From Mytilus edulis (taxonomy: Eukaryota; Mollusca; Bivalvia; Mytilida; Mytilidae), in contig NC_092344.1 in NCBI RefSeq assembly GCF_963676685.1, forward strand, positions 47,328,830 to 47,392,829: DNA of 64,000 nt, read 5' to 3'. Position numbers and translations under genes: made by a program. The notes under the pieces were generated by a model, which saw nothing but the letters and a program-made list of their open reading frames with translations, searched no databases and was not told where the DNA came from. Of this stretch, positions 34,577-47,100 are shown piece after piece (positions within the stretch are counted from its first letter, which is position 1; the number at the start of each line of letters is the position of its first letter).

Positions 34577-37500
34577 TTTCCAAAATTCGATCAAATTTAT
34601 TTGACTGTTACCATAACTTTTATCTTATCTAAGATGATATATGGAGAGCTTAATGACACCGAAGGCAAACAACTTTAATTGAATTGCAGATTTGACCAGA
34701 TTTAAGAATTTATTTGATAAATTGAAACCATTAGAGTGCCATGATCTATTCCTTTTAAATTGATCATGTGATATGAAGAAATATAGTTTACTTTTGATAC
34801 GTATCATTTACGAAAATATAGTTTTAAGTATCTTTGGAATAGAATACGCAAAATGCCGTCATCGTCATTTATGCTATAATTAATAGAAATACTGAATCCA
34901 AAAATATTCATTCTGAAATTCTTTAAATGACATATATATTGTTTTGATTGATACACGAAAGGCTCATCTAACTAAGATTTTTGCAATACTGATGATGTTG
35001 AAGCTGATTATCCGTCAGTTTGTAAAAAAGAAAAGTGGGCTTAGTGCATTTTTTAAAACTTTTTGTTCGTGTGCTACAACAACAAACAGTTTATATACTC
35101 GATTAATATCATGTATAATAAAATTAATGCTTTGGGCGGATCTTGGTGCTCATGATAATTCGCTGTTTTTTTTTTAATTGTGCTAAAATTGAACAAAATC
35201 AGTGGCGGATTCAGGGCTGACTTTTCATAAGGAGGCCAGCTGACTGACATAAAAGGGGGTTAGGGTGGCCCGCTCCAGTCATGCTTCAGTGATTCCCTAT
35301 ATAATCAACCAAATTTTCCGCAAGAGAGCCCCTACCCCCCCCCCCCCAACTGGATCCGCCTATGAAGATATGTAATGTCTGTCCCATCACTCTCGTCGAA
35401 TATGTTCTTTGCTGGATCATTAGGTGACGAATATTGGTGGTAAATCCCGGCGGCGGTAGTTTATTGAATAAAAAATAGTCAGCAAAGATAGTCTTTCGTT
35501 CTCTCTCCTCGATCTGTCCAGATTATTTTGAGATGTTATCAAAGAAACATGCAACACAAATATGCGTAACATTCCATGTGAATGTACAATCACTGCTGAG
35601 ATTTCAATATAAGTTTTTATCGTCTCATTTTTCAAGTGGTAAGGTTAATAACTATCTGTCATTGAACTGATAATCGATCAGGAATCGGTTAGGACGACAT
35701 TTTTGTAGAAACTTGTATTGTGGTTTATCTTAGAATATAAAATCGTAAAACAAGAGATGTTATGTTTTAGAAATAAAATTTATAGTTATGAAACAAAGTT
35801 TGCTGAAATGGAAAGACAATATGATAATGAACATATTATCTTTTTTTCAAAGTACCTAGTTTATACTATAAGGGTTTATTCCTTACTAACCAAAGTTTAG
35901 GTCTTCTTTAATTAATTTGTTGTATCATATAGTAAAGACCCAATACTTCTCGGTTCACGTGGATAGTATATTTGAGTGCATCAAATTTACTGACAAGAGC
36001 ATAAATTGGCATCATGGCTTTAAAGCAAGTTCTATTCATCAGAAAATTTGTGAGGGTGCATCAAATTTGCTGAATGGGCGTAAGTGTGTACCTTTCGTTC
36101 CTTTCTGTTTCTTTTTTTTTTATATAAAGAACCACATCAATCTTGTGCCCTTTTGTTCATTTTATAAGGGAACACAGGTTATTTCATGTTTCGAATTTTG
36201 TCAGTGAAATAAGGGAGATAACTCTAATACTCATTACTGTACATATTTTATCTATTTATGGTATATATTTAATACTGAACATCAATAAGTTCACAGTATA
36301 GTATTCAAGGTTTCTGATTTTCAGTAAGATAAGGTACTGAACCAGAAAATTAGTGATGCAAAAACTATCCTATCTATCAAAGCTGATACACTTATTATCA
36401 TCTCAAAATGAAGGACATGACTTTTTAAAAGTGGCATAACTCCTGAAAAGTTTCAGTTATCATAGTAAATATTATGCATAATTATTATTCAAAGACAATG
36501 TACTTAACTACTGTGTTCCTAATACAACTCACTTAAAAATATTTTAGCACAAAGGTTGCACAAGCCAATTCAAGAAATTGTACATCTAAATATGCACTTC
36601 CTTGCAAAAGGCTAGTTACAATGATGAATTAGTAGTAGAAGAACCATTTTTTTAAAGGGTTTGCTTGTTTTCTTTTTGGTTTTGGTGATGTTCTTATTTC
36701 GTTATGCAGTACACTTTCACACTTCTACTCACTAGGTGCACATAACAACTAATAAATTGTGTACATTAGACACATATACTTTTCTATAACCACCATGCTG
36801 AATTCAGGTTTACTCAAATTTTAGTCCATTGCCAGGAAATTATAGCTAATGTGACCTTGACCTTCTCCTGGTTGGTCTCAAACTCGATTGCCATCTCTTT
36901 CTTCAGAAGAAGCATTGCTCACCCAAATTCTTTAACATCTGAATTTTGTCAAAGACAGTCTGGAAACAAAACCTCTTCAAAAGGGCAAAATCAAGCTGTA
37001 TTTTGTCATAATTAAGAGTTATTCAAATGAAGAGTGCAGAAAATTTCTGTCTATAAATATCTATTGCTGCTGTGACCTTATCTTTTGATAATGTGACCCT
37101 CCCTCCCCCCAAAAAAAGAAAAAAAAGTGGTCATTTTCAAAAAGAACATTGCACTCACTTTATTACAAAATATTATTAGTAAATCATTATAGGCTTATCT
37201 AAAAGTGACCTTATCACATGTATTAAAACTATGGAAAGTTTAAAAGTCAATGGACCATGACTAAAAATAAAAACACAAAAATACTGAACTCTGAGGAAAA
37301 TTCAAAAAGGAAAATCCAAAATCAAAAGGCAAAATCAAAAGTCCAAACACATCAAATGAATGGATAATTTATAAGTGGGGGCAAGGACCAAATATCTCCA
37401 AGAAAGATAGTATGCAATCACCCATTCTAATGACCTCTCTGGTATAAACCTGTAAATGTATTTTTTTAAAAGGTACTATTGTAATCATGATTTACTAGTG

Positions 37501-38591
37501 TAGTGGTTCTAAGCTTAAGATCTTATCTGATTTTTAGTGACTTCTCCCTTTCCAAATTTTTCGGTACTTTAGTTTAAATTTAACAAGGGACCTCCATATA
37601 AGATTAGTCAATTGACTATTTCCATCAATTGATTTATTTGTAGAAAGGGGTCTTACTGATCATTTATGCTGTTTACAGTTGATTTTAATCTTTAATGGTT
37701 CTCAAGATAACAGCCATAAAAAGATCACAACTTAAGGGAAACTTTTATTTTGCCACTTATGTTGAATTATTTGTACCCCCCTAGATTTGCTGATCAGTTT
37801 TGACACTAACAGTTTTTCTTTTAATAAAATATCCAAATAGTGTCATCAATGGGTAGTACTTCTGATAAGAAGGTAATTGATAACTTTTGTAGAAATTTAT
37901 AGTCATTATAATACTCGGTATATGTTGACATTCTGAATATTTTTGCAACTGTTAGTTTTTATACTACAAGATGTCGATTATATCAATCCATTGGATGTGT
38001 ACTGATTGAAATTTTAGTCTTAGATACAAAATTTACTTATTAGTTACTATTGGCTCTGAACTTACTTTCAGTAACTCTGAGTTCTCTCAGATATGTAATT
38101 TTTGTCTTTTGGGCCTTAGTCTTTTTTTGTCGTATGTTGTTATAAGTCATATTGGTTTTTGGTTAAGTGTCTTGTAAATAAATCAGGCCTTGAGTTTTCT
38201 CATTTGAATAGTTGTACATTTGTTGTTTTGGAGCCCTTTAGGTGTAATTCCATTATGAATTTTCCTCTTTTAGTCTTAGTTAATTGAACTTTTCAAAAGA
38301 AGGGCAGAATCCATCTTTGTTTCAAATAATGAAATACTTGAGTCTTGGCATGAGTAAATTTTTATCCTGTCCAGTACTATTAAAAAAAATTCAATAACAT
38401 CAATGGAAAGTAACCAATCAAATTTTCAACTTTTTTTGTGTGTACAAGCCTAAGTAACCATGTAACCTCAAGTTTCTAAAATATAGAATCACCAAATAAA
38501 AAAATAATGGTGCTTTGAAACACCTAAGATTTATGTTTATGACCTAGAAACTTTTTACTGCTATGAAATGTAGGATTATTTTCCTACCACT
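34577..38591. other. Intergenic with scattered repeats
   Basis: No gene supported. Contains a likely MITE at 35200-35364, a 13-C run at 35335-35347, and a dispersed-repeat piece at about 37245-37360 (AAAAATACTGAACTCTGAGG) that also occurs near 29230. Confidence 0.5.
35200..35364. mobile_element. MITE with CAGTGGCGGAT ends
   Basis: Left end CAGTGGCGGATTCAGGGC; right end CAACTGGATCCGCCTATG, a decayed complement. The CAGTGGCGGATCCAG terminus is a known hAT-type MITE end in many animals. It contains a 13-base C run. Confidence 0.55.
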
Positions 38592-38917
38592 CATGGTTCT
38601 CGCTAAGGATTTTTGAAGGCGAGTCCAGGGACTCGTCATTTTAAGCCATGATGAGTCTAACAGAAAGAAGAAAATATTTTATTGCAATATAATGTAATAT
38701 TTTAGTCTCCATTTCCTAATAGAGCAATGAAATGACATTAAATTCAGAACACTTTTAAACTTTTGCTATAAAATGATGACATTTGTTTAACTGTGTTCAG
38801 TTTATACAAAATATTTCAATCTTGATGCATCTGTGGACTAACCAGTTTTGAAAATGGTGAGTCCAGACAGATTTTGATGAGTCCAGGACTCATGGACTCG
38901 CCTTAGTGAGAACCCTG
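38592..38917. mobile_element. MITE with CAGGGTTCTCACTAAGG ends
   Basis: Left CATGGTTCTCGCTAAGGAT, right CCTTAGTGAGAACCCTG, with subterminal GAGTCC repeats at both ends (GGCGAGTCCAGGGACTCG; GAGTCCAGGACTCATGGACT). The ends fit the hAT pattern. The flanks CTACCACT and CAGCCACT match at six of eight bases. Confidence 0.6.
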
Positions 38918-39054
38918 ACAGCCACTGTCAAATCAAGTAATTGTTTTTGTTAACCTTTTTTTGCATGCAACCATTTGTGAAGTACTATGATTTGGTGATA
39001 TTACACCTTTATAGCTTACTATGCCATATGAGTTTAACTCATTGTTAAAGACTG

Positions 39055-39949
39055 TAAAAGAGGGACGAAAGATACCAAAGGGACAGTCAAACTCATAAAT
39101 CTAAAACAAACTGACAACGCCATGGCTAAAAATAAAAAAAGACAAACAGAAAAACAATAGTACACACGACACAACATAGAAAACTAAAGAATAAACAACA
39201 CGAACCCCACCAAAAACTAGGGGTGATCTCAGGTGCTCCGGAAGGGTAAGCAGATCCTGCTCCACATGTGGCACCCGTCGTGTTGCTTAAGTGATTACAA
39301 ATCCGGTAAATAGTCTAATTCGGTAGGTCATATTCATGAAAGGGAAGGGGATTGTAGTTACGACGTAAGGAACATATCCGATATCATTTGTGAAACGGTT
39401 ATTCCATAACGGTCAACCAACTCGTGATGGCGTCCGTAAAATTTACGAAGGGATGATTTCAACTTCACCATTTGGAACTCTTGGTTTAATAGCTTCCTTG
39501 TGAGCAGCAAACCTCTATCAAGAAAATCATGATAGGAAATGCAAGCACGGGAATATCGTATCAATTGGGAGATATATACCCCGTATGCAGGTGCTGCTGG
39601 AATGTTGCTACTTAGAAATGGAAAGTTCACAATTGGAAAGCTGAAATCATCTCTTTTGTCGTAAAGTTTTGTTTTCAACCGTCCCTCATTGTCAATTTCT
39701 AGATGTAAGTCAAGATATGAAGCCGACTTAACTGTATCTGTAGTATCCTTTATCTCTAGTTCGATTGGATAGATGCGTTCCACATAGTCACCAAATTTTG
39801 AATTGTTTAGTGAAAGAACATCATCTATATAGCGGAAAGTAGAGTTAAAGGATATTGCTAACTTCTTATCTTTCTTCCTAAGAAGTTCCTGCATGAAGTC
39901 AGCCTCATAATAATAAAGAAACAAGTCGGCGAGTAGAGGGGCACAGTTT
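39055..39949 (-). pseudogene. Reverse-transcriptase fragment, copy 2, 5'-truncated
   Basis: Over 90 per cent identical by eye to 7071-7945. The frame 39924-39358 is open from FLYYYEADF through YIDDVL to the end, and it keeps a short DRYGITVSQMISDMF stretch that copy 1 has lost. The 5' break at 39949 falls inside motif B, so it cannot be active. Confidence 0.75.
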
Positions 39950-40595
39950 CTGTAAAGTGACCTATAGCTATTATCTTATTTTTCCTTTGGTCTCTGGTAG
40001 AGATTCGTATAAATACAACATCAAATGCAGTGTTGTGAGTATATCACATGTATTTCATCTGCATATGTACTTAGAAGTTAGTTTTTGAATCAGGTTAATT
40101 AATCGTTGAGTGATTGATTTCTCTTAGAACTTTAAAGGTCCAAGTGTATAAACTCTACACAGAACAATAGCTATTGTATTTATACAATGGGACAATTAAA
40201 CTGATAAAAGTTTAGGTACCTTGACAAAGAGGAGATGACTGTGTGGAAGAGTTTCATTTGGTTTGCAATAAAGCTGAAAGGATTATCGGTAAATATAGTG
40301 ATCTCTTTTGTAAGAACCAAATCTTAGGTAACAACTCTCTTCTTGCTGTTAAGGGATGGATGACCTTTTGATTCTTAATATAAAATGTACTAACTATAAA
40401 TATTGTATACAATTTTATTATTTTATTAAAGCTAAAAGATATCTTTCAACAAATTAACAAAAACATATTTGTTTTAAAAGGAGACCTGCTCTGATATGAA
40501 AAAATGGAACAGAAGACCAGTGGACAGGATACAAGTGCAGTACCATGCATAAAGTCCCTTAATAATTCTATCTTTTGAATGTGAAAAAATGAATG

Positions 40596-40601
40596 TTTAT
40601 T
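40596..40601 (-). terminator. Candidate polyadenylation signal of NAPEPLD
   Basis: AATAAA on the minus strand about 366 bp after the NAPEPLD stop. AT-rich surroundings make chance occurrence likely. Confidence 0.35.
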
Positions 40602-40966
40602 TCAAATTTGGCTGTCAAATTGAGGAAATAAAAAATCTATATTTCAACAATATTATATGTTACTAAAGGGGGTTAGGAATAACCATTCTGCTTCAAAATA
40701 AAAGTCAAAAGTTGACATTCTCCTAATTAAAAAAAATAATATTGCTTGAATTTAAAAGCTAATGGAAAAATAACATAACATAATGACCATGAGACATTAT
40801 GAATTCACAAATACAAACTTAAAAAATAAAGCTGACATCCTTAAAAACAATTTGAATTTTCTATTGAAATTTTGGTAATTTTTAACATAAGTATATTGTA
40901 AGTTTTGACAACATTTGTCTAGCTATATATAGTGTAATCACTATCAGTATGTTTTAATTAAAAATT

Positions 40967-41134
40967 TTACAATTTGGCTCCATCATCATCTTTACTATCA
41001 TTAGTGGTATCTTGATTTGATTTGATTGGTATAATTGCACCATGCTCTACAGTAGAGAATTTTCCAAAGTTCTTATTTCCTTCCATTGCTTTGCTTACTG
41101 CTTTTTCCAACAAAGTTTTAGGCTCCAGATAAAA
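40967..41134 (-). CDS. NAPEPLD: NAPEPLD coding exon 5 and stop
   Basis: [13 protein letters not shown] matches the YLEPP block, and [11 protein letters not shown] is the equivalent of the human FFVLKHGESR end. A tail with [14 protein letters not shown] then runs to TAA. Confidence 0.92.
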   Translation of the reverse strand, partial: FYLEPKTLLEKAVSKAMEGNKNFGKFSTVEHGAIIPIKSNQDTTNDSKDDDGAKL

Positions 41135-44100
41135 CTAAAATAGAAAAAGTGAATAAGAGACTAAAATCTGACACTCAAATAATGGAAAATATTTGTTAAA
41201 ACAATACATAATAAGAAGGAGAAGATGCCGAGGGGGGGGGGGGGGTTAAAAAACACAAGTCAATGTGAAACAGACAAGACCATGATTAATAAACAGCTGC
41301 GCCATGAGCGCATGATACGCCCTTCATCTTGTATTAGAAGTTTTATGCAATAATCATAAATAGTTTGCGATACGGCGTGACATGTGAAAAAAACAACTTT
41401 AAAATAAAACTTTGAATCATCACCAAAAAGTATACAAAAAGTATACAGACTCGGACTTCTCTTGAACTGAATTTTAATGTGCGTATTGTTATTCTTTTAC
41501 TTTTCTACATTGGCTAGAGGTATAGGGGGAGGGTTGAGATCTCATAAACATGTTTAACCCCGCCGCAATTTTGCGCCTGTCCCAAGTCAGGAGCCTCTGG
41601 CCTTTGTTAGTCTTGTATGATTTTAAATTTTAGTTTCTTGTGTATAATTCGGAGTTTAGTATGACGTCCATTATCACTGTACTATTATGCATATTTTAGG
41701 GGCCAGCTGAAGGACACCTACGGGTGCGGGAATTCTCGCTACATTGAAGACCCATTGGTTGCCTTCGGCTGTTGTTTGCTCTATGGTCGGGTGGTTGTCG
41801 CTTTGACATATTCACCATTTCCTTTCTCAATTTTAGATCTTTAGATTAATATAACTAAAAAGTGTGTAAAGTTTTAAGCAATAGTCATTAATGGTTTTTA
41901 AGATACAATGCAACATGTGAAAACCCCCCTCTTTTTTAACAAAAAAACTCAATAACTCCAAAATAAAATTTTGAATCATCACCCAAAAGTATACAGATCT
42001 TTGGATTAATATAATTAAGAAGTGTGTGAAGTTTAGAGCAATAATCAGAAATCGTTTTTGCGATACAGCGCGACATGTGAAAAATGCACACCCCTGTTTT
42101 AGTTATTAAGTCCTGTAACTTAAAAACTTTAAATTCTTATTTCACCAAAAGTTATATACAGATTGTTTGACCATCATAAGAAACAACCTTGTTAAGTTTC
42201 ATAAAATTTGGATAAGTGGTTCTCATGTTACAGTGTGACATGTGGACGCTGGACAGACGGACGCTGGACATTTGTATACCATAATACGTCCCGTCAAAAT
42301 GTTTACGGGCGTATAAAAAGAACAAAAAAAATCCAGAAAATATAACTAAGAAAACTATAGATTTAGCCCTGGAATCCAAGGAGAGGTGAGGTGAACAAGA
42401 AAGGTCAATAATTCCTGCTCCACAAGTGAGATCCATCAGGTTTGTTGGAATTTTGGTTCTCAACTAATCCTCATTGTCAAAACAAGGATATATGTGCATC
42501 TCACTGCACTATGTTTTTTGAACTCATTAACACAGGTAGAAAAAAACCGCTGAAAATATCTAACAAGAGAGTGACCATGGAAATTCACATGCTCTTTGTA
42601 TAATATATACCAAAATAGAATAATATACAAGTTGTAGAGAATTTTCTGTTATATTTGTTTCATATTCAGAAAATTCTACTACTTGCTCACATTTGGGCTT
42701 CACCTGTGCAACATACCTTATCTGACATTCTACATACTTTAACTGTTTTTATTGCATGTATCATTAAATCTCAATATATGCTGCTTTCATACTGTACATT
42801 CAGAAATTAGTGTGAGGTTTTTATTATTGGGAATAATGTAACTAATATAATATTGCAATAATATTAAGAACTCTCACTAAACTACTAAAATATATACTTT
42901 CATGAATATTTTCTAGAAATCGGAATAACTGATCTGACATTTTTCATAAATTGCAATAATAAATGCATGCAATAATTTCTGGATTTACAGTATGTGTTTT
43001 TAGCATGATTGTTCATATTGAATATTGTATGTTTCAGTTTTTGAACTTTAGATCTTATTGGGTATTGTATGTTTTTGAATGATTGTTCTTATTGGATGAG
43101 TACAACTAAAATTATATGAGATAATGTCATTTGATTTATCTCAAATGCATACAGAATCAATAAAGTAAAGTATTATATAAATACCTCATGAGATCCAAGA
43201 CCATTAAATGTTCCCCAGTGTATAGCAACAGAGCATTTAGATCCAACTTCAGTATGAACCTTAACAGCTTCTTCAGGATTAATATGTTGTGGCTTCATAA
43301 AATATCTATAACAAGATGTTGGTAAGTAAATAAAGTAAGTTTAATAAGGAATTCAAAATAGAGGCTCTAAAGAGCCTGTGTCGCTCACCTTGGTCTATGT
43401 GAATATTAAACAATGGACACAGATGGATTCATGACAAAATTGTGTTTTGGTGATGGTGATGTGTTTGTAGATCTTACTTCACTAAACATTCTTGCTGCTT
43501 ACAATTATCTCTATCTATAACAGTACTTTCTGTGGAAAATGTTACTGAAAATCTTCAAATTTTAAGAAAATTGTTAAAAATTGACTATGAAGGGCAATAA
43601 CTCCTTAGGGGGTCAATTGACTATTTTGGTCATACTGATTTATTTTTAGTTCTTACTTTGCTGTACATTATTGCTGTTTACAGTTTATCTCTATCTATAA
43701 TAATATTCAAGATAATAACAAAAAAACAGCAAAATTTCCTCAAAATTACCAATTCAGGTGCAGCAACCTAGCAACCGATTATCCGATTCATCTGAAAATT
43801 CCAGGGCAGATAGATCGTGACCTGATCAACAATTTTACTTCCTGTAAAAATTTGATCTTTATGCTTTGGTTTTTGAGTTATAAGCCAAAAACTGCATTTT
43901 ACCCCCATGTTCTATTTTTAGCCATGGCGGCCATCTTGGTTTGTTGGCCCAGTTACCGGACACATTTTTTCAACTAGATACCCCAATGATGATTATGGCT
44001 AAGTTTGGTTAAATTTGGCCCAGTAGTTTCAGAGGAGAAGATTTTTCTAAAAGATTACTAAGATTTACGAAAAATGGTTAAAAATTGACTATAAAGGGCA

Positions 44101-47100
44101 ATAACTCCTAAAGTGGTCAACTGACCATTTTGGTCATGTTGACTTATTTGTAGATCTTACTTTGCTGTACATTATTGCTGTTTACAGTTTATCTCTATCT
44201 ATAATAATATTCAAGATAATAACCAAAAACATCAAAATTTCCTTAAAATTACCATTTCAGGGGCAGCAACCCAACAACGAAATGTCCGATTCATCTGAAA
44301 ATTTCAGGGCAGATAGATCTTGACCTGATGAACAATTTTATTCCAGTCAGATTTGCTCTAAATGCTTTGGTTTTTGAGTTATAAGCCAAAAACTGCATTT
44401 TACCCCCATGTTCTATTTTTAGCCATGGCGGCCATCTTGATTGGTTGGCTGGGTCACCGGACACATTTTTTAAACTAGATACCCCAATGATGATTATGGC
44501 CAAGTTTGGTTAAATTTGGCCCAGTAGTTATAGAGGAGAAGATTTTTCTAAAAGATTACTAAGATTTACGAACTAGAGGCTCTAAAGAGCCTGTGTCGCT
44601 CACCTTGGTCTTGTGCATATTAAATAATGGACACGGATAAATTCATGACATAATTGTGTTTTGGTGATAGTGATGTGTTTGTAGATCTTACTTTACTGAA
44701 CATTCTTGTTGCTACAATTATCTCTGTCTATAATGAACTTGGCCCAGTAATTACAGTGGAAAATATTTTCTACAAATTTACAAAAATTTATGAAAAATGT
44801 AACTAGAGGCTCTAAAGAGCCTGTGTCGCTCACCTTGGTCTATGTGCATATTAAACAAAGGACACAAATGGATTCATGACAAAATTGTATTTTGGTGATG
44901 GTGATGTGTTTGAAGTTCTTACTTTACTGAACGATTTTGCTTCTTACAATTATATCTATCATGAACTTTGCCCATTAGTAACAGAGAACTATATTTGGTA
45001 AAAATTTACATAAATTTACCAAATTAATGAAAATTGTTAAAAATTGACTATAAAGGGCAATAACTCCTTAAGGGGTCAATTGACCATTTAGGTCATGTTG
45101 ACTTATTTGTAGATCTTACTTTGCTGAACATTATTGCTGTTTACAGTTTATCGCTATCTATAATAGTATTCAAGATAACCAAAAACGGCAAAATTTCTTT
45201 AAAAATTACCAATTGGAGGGCAGCAACCCAACAACCAGTTGTCCAATTCATCTGAAAAATTCAGGGCAGATAGATATTGACTTGATTAACAATTTAACTT
45301 CTTGTCAGATTTGCTCTAGATGCTTTGGTTTCATAGTTATAAGCCAAAAACTGCATTTTACCCCTATGTTCTATTTTTAGCCGTGGCGGCCATCTTGGTT
45401 GAATGGCCAGGTCATCGGACACATTTTTCAAACTAGATACCCCAAAGATGATTGTGGCCTAGTAGTTTCAGTGGAGATTTTGTAAAAGATTACTTAGATT
45501 TATGAAAAATGGTTAAAGATTGACTATAAAGGGCAATAACTCCTAAAGGGGTCAACTGACCATTTTGGTCATGTTGACTTATTTGTAGATCTTACTTTGC
45601 TGAACATTATTGCTGTTTACAATTTATCTCTATCTATAATAATATTCAAGATAATAACCAAAAACAGCAAAATTTCCTCAAAATTACCAATTCAGGGGCA
45701 GCAACCCATCAACCGATTGACCAATTCATCTGAAAATTTCAGGGCAGATAGATCTTGACCTGATAAACATTTTTATCCATGTCAGATTTCCTCAAAATGC
45801 TTTGGTTTTTTGAGTTATAAGCCAAAAACTGCATTTTACCCCTATGTTCTATTTTTAGCGGTGGCGGCCATCTTGGTTGGTTGACCAGGTCACCCCACAC
45901 ATTTTTTAAACTAGATACCCCAAAGATGATTGTGGCCAAGTTTGGATTAATTTGGCCCAGTAGTTTCAGAGGAGAAGATTTTTGTAAAAGATTACTTTAA
46001 TTTACGAAAAATGGTTAAAAATTGACTATAAAGGGCAATAACTCCTAAACGGGTCAACTGACCATTTTGGTCATGTTGACTTATTTGTAGATCTTACTTT
46101 GCTGAACATTATTGCTGTTTACAGTTTATCTCTATCTATAATAATATTCAAGATAATAACCAAAAACAGCAAAATTTCCTCAAAATTACCAATTCAGGGG
46201 CAGCAACCCAACAACCGATTGACCGATTCATCTGAAAATTTCAGGGCAGATAGATCTTGACCTAATAAACATTTTTATCCATGTCAGATTTCCTCAAAAT
46301 GCTTTGGTTTTTGAGTTATAAGCCAAAAACTGCATTTTACCCCTTTGTTCTATTTTTAGCCGTGGCGGCCATCTTGGTTGGTTGACCAGGTCACGCCACA
46401 CATTTTTTAAACTAGATACCCCAAAGATGATTGTGGCCAAGTTTGGATTAATTTGGCCCAGTAGTTTCAGAGGAGAAGATTTTTGTAAAAGATTACTTTA
46501 ATTAACGAAAAATGGTTAAAAATTGACGATAAAGGGCAATAACTCCTAAACGGGTCAACTGACCATTTTGGTCATGTTGACTTATTTGTAGATCTTACTT
46601 TGCTGAACATTATTGCTGTTTACAATTTATCTCTATCTATAATAATATTCAAGATAATAACCAAAAACAGCAAAATTTCCTCAAAATTACCAATTCAGGG
46701 GCAGCAACCCAACAACCGATTGACCGATTCATCTGAAAATTTCAGGGCAGATAGATCTTGACCTGATAAACATTTTTACCCCATGTCAGATTTGCTCTAA
46801 ATGCTTTGGTTTTTGAGTTATAAACCAAAAACTGCATTTTACCCCTATGTTCTATTTTTAGCCATGGCGGCCATCTTGGTTGGTTGACCGGGTCACGCCA
46901 CACATTTTTTAAACTAGATACCCCAATGATGATTGTGGCCAAGTTTGGTTTGATTTGGCCCAGTAGTTTCAGAGGAGAAGATTTTTGTAAAAGTTAACGA
47001 CGACGGATGACGGACGACGCCGGACGCCGGACGCAAAGTGATGGGAATAGCTCACTTGGCCCTTCGGGCCAGGTGAGCTAAAAAATTAACTATAAAGGGC

